Below, one piece after another: positions 54,512 through 63,757 of a stretch of DNA of 64,000 nucleotides (positions within the stretch are counted from its first letter, which is position 1; the number at the start of each line of letters is the position of its first letter). This stretch comes from Sideroxydans sp. CL21. Its GTDB lineage: Bacteria > Pseudomonadota > Gammaproteobacteria > Burkholderiales > Gallionellaceae. The stretch lies in assembly GCF_902459525.1 (NCBI RefSeq), contig NZ_LR699166.1, forward strand, positions 2,740,501 to 2,804,500, read 5' to 3'. Below the pieces are notes generated by a model that was not told the origin of the DNA, ran no database searches, and worked only from the letters and a program-made list of their open reading frames with translations. The position numbers and the translations under genes are program-made.

Positions 54512-55741
54512 ATGATGCCAAACAAACTCTGGAACAGTTTTACCGCCGCCCCCCACCGTGTCATGTTCTTTGGCGGCGCCGTGCAAACGGTTGCTGCCAT
54601 GCTCTGGTGGCTGTATGAACTGGTGACGCGCTTTGGCATCGTCGGACATCCGGCGAACTGGCCGATCGCGCCTGTTGCCGCTCATGCCTATCTGATGATC
54701 TACGGTCTGTTTTCGTTCTTCATGTTCGGATTCCTGATGACCGTATTCCCGCGCTGGATGAGTGGCCGGGAAATTCCCGCGCAACGCTATATGCCTGCCT
54801 TCCTGTTGCTGATGCTGGGCACCGCGGGTTTCTACGCGGGCATGCTTGGCAGCCATGCTGTTCTGGTCGTCGCCGTTGTCTGCACGCTGCTCGGCTGGGC
54901 GACCGGGCTCTATGCATTGCTGCGCGTACTGCTCGACTCACGGTATCCGGACAAACGCCACCCGACTGTCACCCTCATCGCGTTCAGCCTGGGTTGGTGC
55001 GGCCTCGCCTCCTACCTGATCTGGCTGTTGAACGACAACGCAGCCTTTCTGCGCTTTGCCATCCAGGGCGGCCTGTGGCTGTTCCTGCTCCCGGTATTCG
55101 CGAGCGTCGCGCACCGCATGTTTCCCTTCTTCACCGGCAGCGCGCTGCCTCAATACGTCGTGCCGCGCCACGTCTGGCCCTGGTGGACGATATTGGCAGC
55201 CAGCGCGACGCACGCGATGCTGCAACTTGTCGGCCTGCCAAATTGGCAATGGGTATGCGACCTCGCCCTGTCTTTCGCCGCACTCTACATGAGCTACTCC
55301 TGGGGCTTCTTCCGCAGCTTGCGCATACCGTTGCTCGCGGTTCTGCACATCGGCTTCGCGTGGATGGGCATTGCGATGCTGCTGTTCGGCATCCAGGATA
55401 TCTTGTCCGTTATCGACGCCGGTGCAGTGCCTGTCTGGGGACTGGCGCCGCTGCATGCGCTTACCATCGGCTGCTTTGCCACATTGATGATCGGCATGGG
55501 AACACGCGTGACGCTCGGGCATTCCGGCCTGCCAATGCAAGTGGACAAGCCGATCGTGTTGATGTTTGCCGGAATCCAGCTAGCCGCCCTGTTGCGCATG
55601 CTCGCGGATATGCTGCCAGGCCAGAGCAGTTACTGGCTGTATGTCGCAGCTGCGCTAGTCTGGCTTGCCTGCTTCGTGCCCTGGGTGCTGCGCTATTTAC
55701 CCGTGTATATGCGGCCACGTGTGGACGGGCAAACGGGGTGA
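54512..55741 (+). CDS. nnrS: NnrS family membrane protein
   Basis: 409 residues with about 12 transmembrane segments. NnrS marks: FTAAPHRVMFFGGAVQ at the start, HAYLMIYGLFSFFMFGFL, VFASVAHRMFPFF, LHALTIGCFATLMIGMGTRVTLGHSG. NnrS is a haem- and copper-containing inner-membrane protein that relieves NO stress. It lies after nsrR and the DsrC-like gene on the same strand, so it is probably NsrR-controlled. ATG 54515 is an equal start choice. Confidence 0.93.
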   Translation: MMPNKLWNSFTAAPHRVMFFGGAVQTVAAMLWWLYELVTRFGIVGHPANWPIAPVAAHAYLMIYGLFSFFMFGFLMTVFPRWMSGREIPAQRYMPAFLLLMLGTAGFYAGMLGSHAVLVVAVVCTLLGWATGLYALLRVLLDSRYPDKRHPTVTLIAFSLGWCGLASYLIWLLNDNAAFLRFAIQGGLWLFLLPVFASVAHRMFPFFTGSALPQYVVPRHVWPWWTILAASATHAMLQLVGLPNWQWVCDLALSFAALYMSYSWGFFRSLRIPLLAVLHIGFAWMGIAMLLFGIQDILSVIDAGAVPVWGLAPLHALTIGCFATLMIGMGTRVTLGHSGLPMQVDKPIVLMFAGIQLAALLRMLADMLPGQSSYWLYVAAALVWLACFVPWVLRYLPVYMRPRVDGQTG

Positions 55742-55789
55742 CCGGCGCGCACCCGCCTGATCTAAGGAAGCGATCCGCGAAGTCAGAAT

Positions 55790-55963
55790 TCCGCGGTCAG
55801 AAATGGGATCCCGCAGTACGGAAAATTTGTGACCGACCCGCCATTCAACCGCAAATCGGGCGAGTCGCCCGCCATGAGCGAACAGGACATGCGCGATGTG
55901 ATAGCGTTCCTGCAAACCCTGAATGACGGTTATTCATCGTCCGGCATAGCAGCGAAGCTGTGA
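55790..55963 (+). pseudogene. remnant of a cytochrome c peroxidase/c-type haem protein C-terminus
   Basis: One plus frame from about 55796 to TGA 55961-55963 reads GKFVTDPPFNRKSGESPAMS then EQDMRDVIAFLQTLNDGY, very like the last helix of di-haem cytochrome c peroxidase/MauG-type proteins. No start codon, haem motif or body of the gene lies upstream; nnrS ends at 55741. It is a gene fragment. The rest of 55964-56111 shows nothing else. Confidence 0.55.
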
Positions 55964-56111
55964 CGATAATCCATGGGGATGACAATCCGTTCATTCGGGG
56001 CGAGTCGGCTCAAACGACTCATCCCTGTTGCACGCAACAGACAAGAAAGTTGAGCTCAAGCGAAAAACCAAGCAAAATGAGCCTTTGCTTGATGCACTCT
56101 CCCTGATTTCC

Positions 56112-56966
56112 ATGCGCCTGATCCGCCTTTTCCCCGTTCTGCTGACATTGCTTGCCCTGACCGGATGCGCCAGCTTCGTTTCGTCGGCCAGCAGCAAATT
56201 CGCCAACAATTTGTCCGGCGCGATCCTCAATCAGAACGACCCGGAGACGGTGGAAGCGGGCATGCCCTCCTACCTCTTGCTCATCGACAGCCTGATCGAC
56301 GGCGACCCGCAGGATGAGAACATGCTGCTGGCCGGCAGCAAGCTGTATGGCGCCTATGCCGCGGCCTTTGTCAAGGATCCGGAACGTGCCAGACGGCTTG
56401 CGCGCAAGGCGCGCGACTACAGCGACAGGGCGTTATGCGCTCACGGGCCGCAGTTGTGCAATCTGATGGCAAAGCCCTATGACGATTTTGCCGCCGCCAT
56501 CGGCGAACTCAAGGTGAAGGATGTGCCCTTGCTGTATGCCAGCGGTACAACGTGGGCCGGATGGATACAGGCCAACAGCAGCGACTGGGACGCGATCGCC
56601 ACGCTGCCCAAGGTCAAGGCCTTGATGACGCGTGTGGTCGATCTGGACGAGACTTACAGCCACGGGGAAGCGCACCTGTATCTGGGTGTGTTCGCGACAC
56701 TGCTGCCCCCGACGCTGGGAGGCAAGCCGGAAGAAGGACGCGTGCATTTCGAGCGCGCCATCCAACTTTCGGCGGGACGCGACCTGATGGCAAAGGTAGA
56801 ATACGCCCGCCGTTATGCCCGCATCATGTATGACCGGGAGCTGCACGACCGGTTGTTGCGGGAAGTGCTGGATGCCGATCCGGTCGCACCGGGACTGACA
56901 TTGAGCAACATGCTGGCCAAGCGGCAGGCAAGCGAGCTGCTGGCGAGTGCCGATAAATATTTTTAA
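56112..56966 (+). CDS. TatT family lipoprotein of a TRAP transporter locus
   Basis: Start ATG 56112 ([19 protein letters not shown]) gives a signal peptide with lipobox LTGC; an in-frame ATG at 56028 would add an unsuited tail. About 284 residues of TPR-like helices ([39 protein letters not shown]). It matches the TRAP transporter T-component (TatT), a periplasmic trimer that binds the substrate-binding protein. It precedes dctPQM on the same strand. Confidence 0.88.
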   Translation: MRLIRLFPVLLTLLALTGCASFVSSASSKFANNLSGAILNQNDPETVEAGMPSYLLLIDSLIDGDPQDENMLLAGSKLYGAYAAAFVKDPERARRLARKARDYSDRALCAHGPQLCNLMAKPYDDFAAAIGELKVKDVPLLYASGTTWAGWIQANSSDWDAIATLPKVKALMTRVVDLDETYSHGEAHLYLGVFATLLPPTLGGKPEEGRVHFERAIQLSAGRDLMAKVEYARRYARIMYDRELHDRLLREVLDADPVAPGLTLSNMLAKRQASELLASADKYF

Positions 56967-57095
56967 GGAAACGCCGAACAAGTCCCCTCTCCCTATGGGA
57001 GAGGGTTAGGGTGAGGGATAACCCGTCGACTTTTCACCCTCACCCCGCCCTCTCCCATAGGGAGAGGGAGAAAAGCAGACTTGATCGGCGTTTCC
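56967..57095. repeat. 129-base REPIN-like double palindrome
   Basis: Both ends are an inverse pair (GGAAACGCCGAACAAGT ... ACTTGATCGGCGTTTCC). Inside are two inverted copies of the CCTCACCC/GGGAGAGGG repeat. The whole unit lies exactly between the TatT stop and the dctP leader. It would form a long hairpin in the mRNA. Confidence 0.9.
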
Positions 57096-57142
57096 ACAAG
57101 AACAGAACGGGGAATACTCCGTCGACAAACAAAGGGAAGAAA

Positions 57143-58150
57143 ATGCGTTCACTGTTATCTCTGATATTTGCTGCGCTGCTGGCTGTGCCATATGTCCCGG
57201 CCCACGCGCTGCCCCTGAAGATCGCCACGTTCGCGCCGGACGGCACGCAATGGACGCAGGAATTGCGCCGCGGCGGCGAGGAAATCGAAAAACGCACCGA
57301 GGGCCGCGTCACCATCCGCTTGTACCCGGGCGGTAGCATGGGCAGCGACCGCGTGGTGCTGCGCAAGATCCGCGCCGGACAATTGCAAGGCGGCGCGCTC
57401 ACCGGCGGCGCCCTGGCCGAGATATATCCCGATGCGCAAATATATAGCCTGCCGATGCTGTTCCGTTCCTACGACGAACTGGATTACGTGCGGGCGCGCA
57501 TGGACAAGAAGATCGCACAGGGCATCGACGATCACGGCTTCGTGACCTTCGGCCTCACCGACGGTGGATTCGCCTACCTGATGTCCAATTCCCCGTTGCG
57601 GCACGCCGACGACCTGAAGAGCCAGAAGATATGGGTGCCTGAAGGCGACGATATCAGCCGTGCGATGTTCGAGACGCTTGGCGCGCCGTCGCTGCCCTTG
57701 CCGCTCACCGACGTACTCACCGGCCTGCAGACCGGACTCATCACTACCATAGGCGCCACCGCAACAGGTGCCATCGCCTTGCAGTGGCACACCAAGGTGA
57801 AATACCTCACCGACTATCCCACCATGTCCATCTTCGGTGCACTGGTCGTGGACAAGAAATCCTTCTCCGGCATGAGTCCGGCGGACCAGGGCGTTGTGCG
57901 CGAGGTGATGGAACGCGTCTATGCGGCAATGAACAAGCAGACGCGTGTCGACGACAACGCCGCGCGCGATGCACTGCGCAAGCAGGGCATCGAGTTCGTC
58001 ACACTGGCACCGGAAGAAATCGCCAAACTGCGTGCTGCAGCCGACCAGACCATACAGCGCCTGACCGACAAGGGGGAGTTCTCGCCCGCGCTGGTCAAGG
58101 AGCTGCGCTCCAATCTTGATGCGTACCGCAAAAGCCATCCCGCCCATTAA
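57143..58150 (+). CDS. dctP: TRAP transporter substrate-binding protein (DctP)
   Basis: Start ATG 57143 ([20 protein letters not shown]) with GGGAAGAAA before it; a longer frame would run through the repeat. 335 residues, signal peptide cleaved after AHA. DctP marks: [43 protein letters not shown]. It binds an organic (often carboxylate) ligand in the periplasm for uptake. The ligand arginine is likely in the QSLP/YPGG region; the substrate is unknown. Confidence 0.93.
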   Translation: MRSLLSLIFAALLAVPYVPAHALPLKIATFAPDGTQWTQELRRGGEEIEKRTEGRVTIRLYPGGSMGSDRVVLRKIRAGQLQGGALTGGALAEIYPDAQIYSLPMLFRSYDELDYVRARMDKKIAQGIDDHGFVTFGLTDGGFAYLMSNSPLRHADDLKSQKIWVPEGDDISRAMFETLGAPSLPLPLTDVLTGLQTGLITTIGATATGAIALQWHTKVKYLTDYPTMSIFGALVVDKKSFSGMSPADQGVVREVMERVYAAMNKQTRVDDNAARDALRKQGIEFVTLAPEEIAKLRAAADQTIQRLTDKGEFSPALVKELRSNLDAYRKSHPAH

Positions 58151-58153
58151 CGC

Positions 58154-58669
58154 ATGCCGACCCGCAACCTGCCCCCTGCGCTTGCCCGCCTGATCAGGAT
58201 CGTCACCTGGACCGAGAACGCGCTGCTCATCGGCATGCTGGCATTGATGGTGCTATTGGCGGCCGCGCAGATACTGTTCCGCAACTTCCTCGACATGAGC
58301 ATCTTCGGTGCCGACCAGATGTTGCGCCTGCTGGTGTTATGGGTGGCGTTCCTGGGTGCCGTCGCCGCCAGCCGCGAAGGCAAGCACATCCATGTGGACG
58401 CGATCGCGCGCTGGCTGCCTGACCGCGTCAAATCCGGCGTGGTGGCGGTGACCGACCTGTTCACGCTGGTCGTATGCCTGCTGCTGGCCTGGCAATCCTT
58501 GCGTTTCATGCAGAGCGCACGCGAATCCGGCGAGATGGCCTTCGGCTCGCTGCCGGTATGGGTTGCCGAGCTCATCTTGCCGCTCGGGTTTACGCTAATC
58601 GCGCTGCGATACGGCTTGCGTTTCATGCATCATGTGCAGCAGGCCCGCGGCCGCGAGGAGGCAGAATGA
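58154..58669 (+). CDS. dctQ: TRAP transporter small permease (DctQ)
   Basis: 171 residues with four transmembrane segments. WTENALLIGMLALMVLLAAAQ and NFLDMSIFGADQMLRLLVLW are typical of DctQ. It starts 3 bases after dctP and overlaps dctM by four bases (ATGA). It couples the binding protein to the large permease and is unlikely to have any transport role on its own. Confidence 0.92.
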   Translation: MPTRNLPPALARLIRIVTWTENALLIGMLALMVLLAAAQILFRNFLDMSIFGADQMLRLLVLWVAFLGAVAASREGKHIHVDAIARWLPDRVKSGVVAVTDLFTLVVCLLLAWQSLRFMQSARESGEMAFGSLPVWVAELILPLGFTLIALRYGLRFMHHVQQARGREEAE

Positions 58670-59952
58670 CGATGTTCCTGATCGGCATCGCGCTCGTCGC
58701 CATGGTGCTGCTCGGCGCGCCGCTGTTCGCGGTCATCGCCGCGAGCGTGATGATCAATTTTGCACGCGAAGGCGTGGACCTGACGGTCGTCATCATCGAG
58801 GTCTACCGCCTCGCGGAAATGCCGGTCCTGCTCGCCATCCCGCTGTTCACCTTCGCCGGTTACCTATTGGCCGAATCGAATGCACCGAAGCGCCTGGTGC
58901 GCATCAGCAATGTCTTTGTCGGCTGGATGCCCGGCGGCCTGGCGGCGGTGGCATTGGTCATCTGCGCGATGTTCACCGCCTTCACCGGCGCTTCCGGCGT
59001 GACCATCGTGGCGCTCGGCGGCATGCTGTACCCGGCCCTCAAGCAGGCAGGCTATTCGGAGCGCTACAGTCTCGGGCTGGTCACCACGTCGGGCAGTATC
59101 GGTCTGCTGTTTGCGCCTTCGCTACCGCTCATCCTCTACGGTGTGGTGGCACAGCAACTCAACATCGGCGTTCCGGTATCGATTAGCGACCTGTTCCTGG
59201 CCGGCATCCTGCCCGGCTTGCTGATCGTGGTCATGCTGTCGATTTACGGATTGTGGCAAAACCGCGGCCCGCAGGCAGCGCACCAGCCGTTCAGCTGGCA
59301 TGAGGCACTGGCTGCCTTGCGCGAGGCGGCCTGGGAGCTGCCCTTGCCTTTCATCGTGCTCGGCGGGATCTACAGCGGCTATTTCGCCGTATCCGAAGCC
59401 GCCGCTGTGACGGCAATCTATGTATTCATCGTCGAGGTGCTCGTCCACCGCGAGATCACCTTTACCAAGCTGCCGAAGATCATGCGCGAATCCATGGTAC
59501 TGGTCGGCGCGATCCTGATCGTGCTGAGCATGTCGCTGGCCTCCACCAATTACCTGCTCGACGCCGAGATCCCGAGCAAGCTTTTCAGCTTCATCCGTAC
59601 CCATGTGGACAATGCCTACACTTTTTTGTTGCTGCTGAATCTGTTCCTGCTCGTGCTCGGCATGATGCTGGATATTTTCTCCGCACTGGTGATCATGGTG
59701 CCGCTGATACTGCCCATTGCGGTGGGCTATGGTATTCATCCTGTGCACCTCGGCATCATCTTCCTCGCCAACATGGAAATCGCCTACCTGATGCCGCCGA
59801 TGGGCATGAATCTGTTCATCGCGATGTACCGCTTCGACCGGCCGATGCTGGAGATCTTCCGCGCCGTGCTGCCGTTCGTCGCGATCCTGTTGGCGGCAGT
59901 GCTGATCATCACCTACTGGCCGTCCTTGTCCCTGGCGCTGATCAAGGGCTGA
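58666..59952 (+). CDS. dctM: TRAP transporter large permease (DctM)
   Basis: Start ATG 58666 overlaps the dctQ stop. 428 residues with about 12 transmembrane segments. DctM family marks: AVIAASVMINF, AIPLFTFAGYLLAES, MFTAFTGASGVTIVALGG, GLLFAPSLPLILYGV, NMEIAYLMPPMGMNLF. It imports the DctP ligand by Na+ or H+ symport. Its neighbours dctP, dctQ and tatT make a four-component system. No regulator gene is adjacent. Confidence 0.94.
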   Translation: MTMFLIGIALVAMVLLGAPLFAVIAASVMINFAREGVDLTVVIIEVYRLAEMPVLLAIPLFTFAGYLLAESNAPKRLVRISNVFVGWMPGGLAAVALVICAMFTAFTGASGVTIVALGGMLYPALKQAGYSERYSLGLVTTSGSIGLLFAPSLPLILYGVVAQQLNIGVPVSISDLFLAGILPGLLIVVMLSIYGLWQNRGPQAAHQPFSWHEALAALREAAWELPLPFIVLGGIYSGYFAVSEAAAVTAIYVFIVEVLVHREITFTKLPKIMRESMVLVGAILIVLSMSLASTNYLLDAEIPSKLFSFIRTHVDNAYTFLLLLNLFLLVLGMMLDIFSALVIMVPLILPIAVGYGIHPVHLGIIFLANMEIAYLMPPMGMNLFIAMYRFDRPMLEIFRAVLPFVAILLAAVLIITYWPSLSLALIKG

Positions 59953-60026
59953 CTTCGTTGTCGGCCTGACGGGCCGAAATCGGCTAGATGCTGTTGGTCG
60001 GCGCATTGGTACTAGACGTCTCAAAC

Positions 60027-60058
60027 TCGGCCTTATGTAGCGCGCTACATAAGGCCGA
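60027..60058. repeat. perfect 32-base palindrome
   Basis: CGGCCTTATGTAGCG is directly followed by its exact inverse, with no loop, 75 bases after dctM. It has no U-tract, so it is a possible terminator only after partial melting, or a cruciform or protein-binding site. It is otherwise the only structure in the 282-base spacer 59953-60234. Confidence 0.8.
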
Positions 60059-60234
60059 AAACCGGAAGGTTGCAGCGCCCCCACCTGTTCGTTCTCGGCA
60101 CAAGCCGGATGGGCATGCGAAGTGTGAACTATTACCCATAGTGATCAGGTAGATACAAGCAAGCTGGTGATAAAAACCCAGAAGTGTAGAATCAACTCAC
60201 GCATCACTGCAGCAATGAAGAAGAGGAGTCCGCG

Positions 60235-60771
60235 ATGTCGACAATTCCAAGCGTTACAGCAACAAGCACTTATGGCTACACGGCCCCAACCACTGACCCA
60301 ACCAGCGCGCCGTCAGTGCAAGCCGCTGCCGCCCAGCTTGCCGTGATGGAAACGCTGACGTCATTGGGCAGCAGTTCACCTTCGCCATTGACCTATAACG
60401 CCGCCGGCTTGCTGAGCACCTTGCAGCAGGGGACATCGAACACTTCGAACACCACACCGGCACAGGCTGCCCAGAATGCGCTTCTTCAGGTCGAGTACGC
60501 CATCACCCAGACCATGGATACGCTGATATCCGGCACGTCGTCAAATTCCTCAAGCACGGACACCTCCCCGCTGTTCAGCTTGCCGGGAACAGTCGCCACC
60601 AGCGGTTTACTTGGGAATTCGTTGCCAAACGGCATCACTCCTACGACAGGCAGCACCAGTCCGCAGCAAGCGGCGCAAAATGCAGTCCTCAGCGCCCAGT
60701 ACGCCATCACTCAAGCGCTCAACTCATTGACCTCAGGCTCGTCGAGCAACTCATCTTCTACCGGGTCGTAA
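60235..60771 (+). CDS. Ser/Thr-rich protein with internal repeat
   Basis: 178 residues, GAAGAGGAGTCCGCG before the ATG. No signal peptide, cysteine or transmembrane segment. Ser+Thr make up over a third of the chain. A unit of about 36 residues occurs twice: QAAQNALLQVEYAITQTMDT with SGTSSNSSST, and QAAQNAVLSAQYAITQALNS with SGSSSNSSST. The helical parts resemble short phasin- or flagellin-like amphipathic segments, but no family is recognised. It converges with nifM. Confidence 0.65.
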   Translation: MSTIPSVTATSTYGYTAPTTDPTSAPSVQAAAAQLAVMETLTSLGSSSPSPLTYNAAGLLSTLQQGTSNTSNTTPAQAAQNALLQVEYAITQTMDTLISGTSSNSSSTDTSPLFSLPGTVATSGLLGNSLPNGITPTTGSTSPQQAAQNAVLSAQYAITQALNSLTSGSSSNSSSTGS

Positions 60772-60807
60772 CACTTCCGGTTTCCAGTAACTTTATCCGC
60801 CGGTCTT

Positions 60808-61656
60808 TCACTTTTTCTCCAGCAACTGTTTCATCCATGCCTGCTGGCAGACGCGCTTGCGCTTCTGCTCCATCAATTTTCGGATGTGCGGTTTTGCCTG
60901 GTCGTAATCCAGCACCCCCGCTTCGGTGATCGCATCGCAGCGCAGGACATGAAAACCCAGCTCGGATTCCAGCACGCCGCTCACTTCACCCGCTTTCAAT
61001 TCGAACAAGGCTTTATCCAGTTCGGGAAAGAGTTTTCCGCGCGGCAGATCGCCCAGCTTGCCGCCATCCAGCGCAGTCGGGCATTCGGAATGTTTAAGGG
61101 CCTGCTCTTCGAAACGCTGCGGCTCCCTGGTCAATCTTGACTCGATGATTGCGATGCGCTTGCCCGCTTCGGCTCGCGTATTTTCCGCAATGCTTTCATT
61201 GACGGTGATGAGAATGTGGCGCGCCAGCCGCGTTTCGGGACGGCGGAACTGTTCGGGGTGATACTGGTAATACAGTTCCACATCCATATCGCTGACCTTG
61301 GCAGCTTGTGTGGCGACTTTCTCCAGGACGGCTTCGACTTTCATCTCGCGCTCCAGTGCGGCAGCAAAGCTGCTTTCGTCCAGACCGTTGCGTGCCAGAT
61401 CGCTGACGAACTCCTCTTCGCCGGCATATCGACCGCGTATTTCCTGCATCGCGGCTTCCAGCGTGGAATGCGGCACCATGACGTCGCGTGCCTCCGGTGT
61501 GGTCAGCACGCGCGCTTCGAGTTTGTGTTGCTGCTGCGCCATGTTTTGCACACGTTCAAAATCGGCAGGTGATAAGGCATCGGGCACTTTTCCGTAAATT
61601 TTTTGCGCGGCTTTGAGCGCAAGGTAGGCCACGCCCGGCTCAATGAGCTGTGGCAT
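60808..61656 (-). CDS. nifM: NifM, peptidyl-prolyl isomerase for nitrogenase Fe protein
   Basis: Start ATG 61656 ([20 protein letters not shown]) with GGAGAAC before it. About 282 residues. The N-terminal helical domain is NifM-like and the C-terminal parvulin domain has LARHILITVNESIA, HSECPTALDGGKLGDLPRGK, FELKAGEVSGVLESELGFHV. NifM isomerises a proline of NifH and is needed for its maturation. It is the last gene of nifV-cysE-ORF-nifW-nifZ-nifM and overlaps nifZ by 17 bases. Confidence 0.92.
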   Translation of the reverse strand: MPQLIEPGVAYLALKAAQKIYGKVPDALSPADFERVQNMAQQQHKLEARVLTTPEARDVMVPHSTLEAAMQEIRGRYAGEEEFVSDLARNGLDESSFAAALEREMKVEAVLEKVATQAAKVSDMDVELYYQYHPEQFRRPETRLARHILITVNESIAENTRAEAGKRIAIIESRLTREPQRFEEQALKHSECPTALDGGKLGDLPRGKLFPELDKALFELKAGEVSGVLESELGFHVLRCDAITEAGVLDYDQAKPHIRKLMEQKRKRVCQQAWMKQLLEKK

Positions 61657-62116
61657 CGCTGTTCTCCTCATCGTCATAGATCTTGGTCGCCTCCAGGGCG
61701 GACTCTGATACTTGCAGCACCTGATCGTGAAAGATCACGTGGTACAGCACGCCGTTATTTTTATCGCGAAACACCTTCAGTATTTCGCCTTCCATTCCCG
61801 GTGTGACGCGCACTTCACCGCGCACCGTAAGCGTGATCCTGCTGCGTACTCTTTCGCGGCTTTCGAACTTGCTGGGTATCCACACATCGTCGATGCTGAT
61901 GAGTTCTTCTTCGCGAAAACCGACGATCTTGTCCTGTTCGAGGATGTTGACGGTGTAAATCAACTGGTCTTGCAGGAATGTGCCGACGTTCATGACGAAG
62001 CCGGTGGAACCACGTCGGATCAGCAGCGTACCGATGGGCACACCGGGATAAGTGCCGTCATTGCGCACGTTGCGAATGATGCGGACTTCGTCTCCGAATT
62101 CAAACTTGGGTAGCAT
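61640..62116 (-). CDS. nifZ: NifZ, nitrogenase P-cluster maturation protein
   Basis: 158 residues. The NifZ domain is clear: [61 protein letters not shown] second SH3-like repeat ([20 protein letters not shown]) follows. NifZ assists formation of the second P-cluster in NifDK. It overlaps nifW by 17 bases and nifM by 17 bases. Confidence 0.93.
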   Translation of the reverse strand: MLPKFEFGDEVRIIRNVRNDGTYPGVPIGTLLIRRGSTGFVMNVGTFLQDQLIYTVNILEQDKIVGFREEELISIDDVWIPSKFESRERVRSRITLTVRGEVRVTPGMEGEILKVFRDKNNGVLYHVIFHDQVLQVSESALEATKIYDDEENSDATAH

Positions 62117-62441
62117 CTTTTTTGGTCACCGTGATCGAACTCAACGGCACGAACTTCACTTGCGGCTCGTGCATGTGAAACACCTTGAACACTTTCTCGG
62201 TCAGGGCGTCAGATTTCACAAAATCCTGGTATGCCTGCTGCAGCGCTGTGACATACACCGCGCGCTGTGCTGTCTCATCATCCGGCATCACCGCTTTGCT
62301 GAGGTAGTTGTGGAAGCGTTGCAAGATGTGCAGACGATTTACTTGCACTACCGAGGGTTCGTATTCAATACCAAAGTAGTTCAGGAAATCTTCGGCGGAA
62401 ACCAACTCCTCCATTGCCTCGTCCAGTGTCAGTTCGCCCAT
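62100..62441 (-). CDS. nifW: NifW, nitrogenase-protective protein
   Basis: 113 residues from ATG 62441, which has AAAGGAG at the right distance (a GTG at 62444 is too close). Family marks: [54 protein letters not shown]. NifW binds apo-NifDK and helps maturation or protects it from O2. The start shares its A with the preceding stop (TGATG). Confidence 0.93.
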   Translation of the reverse strand: MGELTLDEAMEELVSAEDFLNYFGIEYEPSVVQVNRLHILQRFHNYLSKAVMPDDETAQRAVYVTALQQAYQDFVKSDALTEKVFKVFHMHEPQVKFVPLSSITVTKKDATQV

Positions 62442-62962
62442 CACGCTCTCCTTTGCATCATTTCATCGTTATTCATTGCCTGGTGCAGCACTTCCAGCAG
62501 CGCTCTGCCGCCCATGCGATCATTGCTGTCCAGCTCCACCAGTTTCTCAAGCATGGCCTGCCCGATCTCAAAATATCCCAGGCGCAGGTTGATGTAGCCG
62601 GTGGCCTTGAGCACCATGAGATAGAAGCGCACCAACCCCATCGAGCGCAGCACGCCTTCGCCCAGATTGGCTTCATTCAGATTCGTCCAGGTTTCGGGGA
62701 AATTCAGCCGCCGACCAACCACGGCCAATGTGCTCTCGCCCACCAGCAGTGCATCTTCAAAACGATGCTGGTAAAAGTAATAGCGATACAACGCCACCAG
62801 CACCATCAAGTGCTGCGGCGCCATCAGGCTGGCGCGCAGCAGCAGGCTCTCCGATTCTTCGCTGCCGTATTTGTCCGCAGCAGCCACAATCAGGCGTGAA
62901 ACATCCTGCGCCAGCGGCTCGTCGAAATACAACTCGGCTTGTTCGAAATCGAGCAGATCCAT
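62441..62962 (-). CDS. nif-linked TPR-like helical protein
   Basis: 173 residues, all helical, with TPR-like spacing ([40 protein letters not shown]). No signal peptide, metal motif or cysteine. It lies 3 bases after cysE and touches nifW (TGATG), so it is co-translated with nitrogenase-maturation genes. A similar ORF is found at this position in some diazotrophs, but no function is known to me. A scaffold for NifW/NifZ is a guess. Confidence 0.75.
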   Translation of the reverse strand: MDLLDFEQAELYFDEPLAQDVSRLIVAAADKYGSEESESLLLRASLMAPQHLMVLVALYRYYFYQHRFEDALLVGESTLAVVGRRLNFPETWTNLNEANLGEGVLRSMGLVRFYLMVLKATGYINLRLGYFEIGQAMLEKLVELDSNDRMGGRALLEVLHQAMNNDEMMQRRA

Positions 62963-62965
62963 GAT

Positions 62966-63751
62966 TCATTCCCTCCTGATGACGCGCGCCACTTCCGTGC
63001 CGCAAAGATCATCCGCATCGCAGGCACGGCATTGCCCCTCCACCGGTTCGCCTTGCTTGCGCAGTTGGCCTTCAAGTATTTCGATGCGTTCCATCAGGCA
63101 TGCGATGGCGCGGCCTACCGGATCCGGGATCAGATGATGGTCGAGGTTGATGCCGTAGATGTTGTCGGCGTTGGCCTCCTCGGTGCGCAACACGATCTTG
63201 CCGGGAATGCCGATCACGGTGCGATGCGCAGGCACATCTTTGACCACGACCGAGTTGGCGCCGACACGCACTTGCTCGCCGAGTGTGATCGCGCCCAGTA
63301 TCTTTGCGCCCGCGCCAACCACGACGCCATCGCCAAGAGTCGGGTGGCGCTTGCCCTTGTTCCATGTCGTGCCGCCCAGTGTGACGCCGTGATACAGCGT
63401 CACGTCGTCGCCGATCTCCGCGGTCTCGCCGATCACCACGCCTGCGCCGTGATCGATAAAGAAGCGCCTGCCTATGGTGGCACCCGGATGAATGTCGATG
63501 TTGGTCATGAAACGCGCGAACCATGAAAGCAAGCGCGCCATATAGCGCAATTTCCATTTCCACAGACGGTGTGCGATGCGCTGCAACAGAATGGCGTGCA
63601 CACCGGGATAAGTGGTCAGCACTTCGAAGCGCGAACGTGCGGCAGGATCACGCTGGAACACGCAACTCACGTCTTCAAGCAACAGCCGCAACAACGACGG
63701 CTGAACCGGCTTGGAAACCACATTCACGTTGCTGATCACGTCTTCCATCAT
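62966..63751 (-). CDS. cysE: serine O-acetyltransferase of the nif cluster
   Basis: 261 residues. SATase N-terminal helices are short and the hexapeptide left-handed beta-helix is complete: [60 protein letters not shown]. Catalytic His are in DHGAGVVIG and YHGV. It makes O-acetylserine for cysteine, the sulfur source for NifS/NifU. A C-terminal extension [11 protein letters not shown] has three cysteines not usual for CysE; its role is unclear. M2 at 63748 is an alternative start. Confidence 0.92.
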   Translation of the reverse strand: MMEDVISNVNVVSKPVQPSLLRLLLEDVSCVFQRDPAARSRFEVLTTYPGVHAILLQRIAHRLWKWKLRYMARLLSWFARFMTNIDIHPGATIGRRFFIDHGAGVVIGETAEIGDDVTLYHGVTLGGTTWNKGKRHPTLGDGVVVGAGAKILGAITLGEQVRVGANSVVVKDVPAHRTVIGIPGKIVLRTEEANADNIYGINLDHHLIPDPVGRAIACLMERIEILEGQLRKQGEPVEGQCRACDADDLCGTEVARVIRRE

Positions 63752-63757
63752 GCGCTC

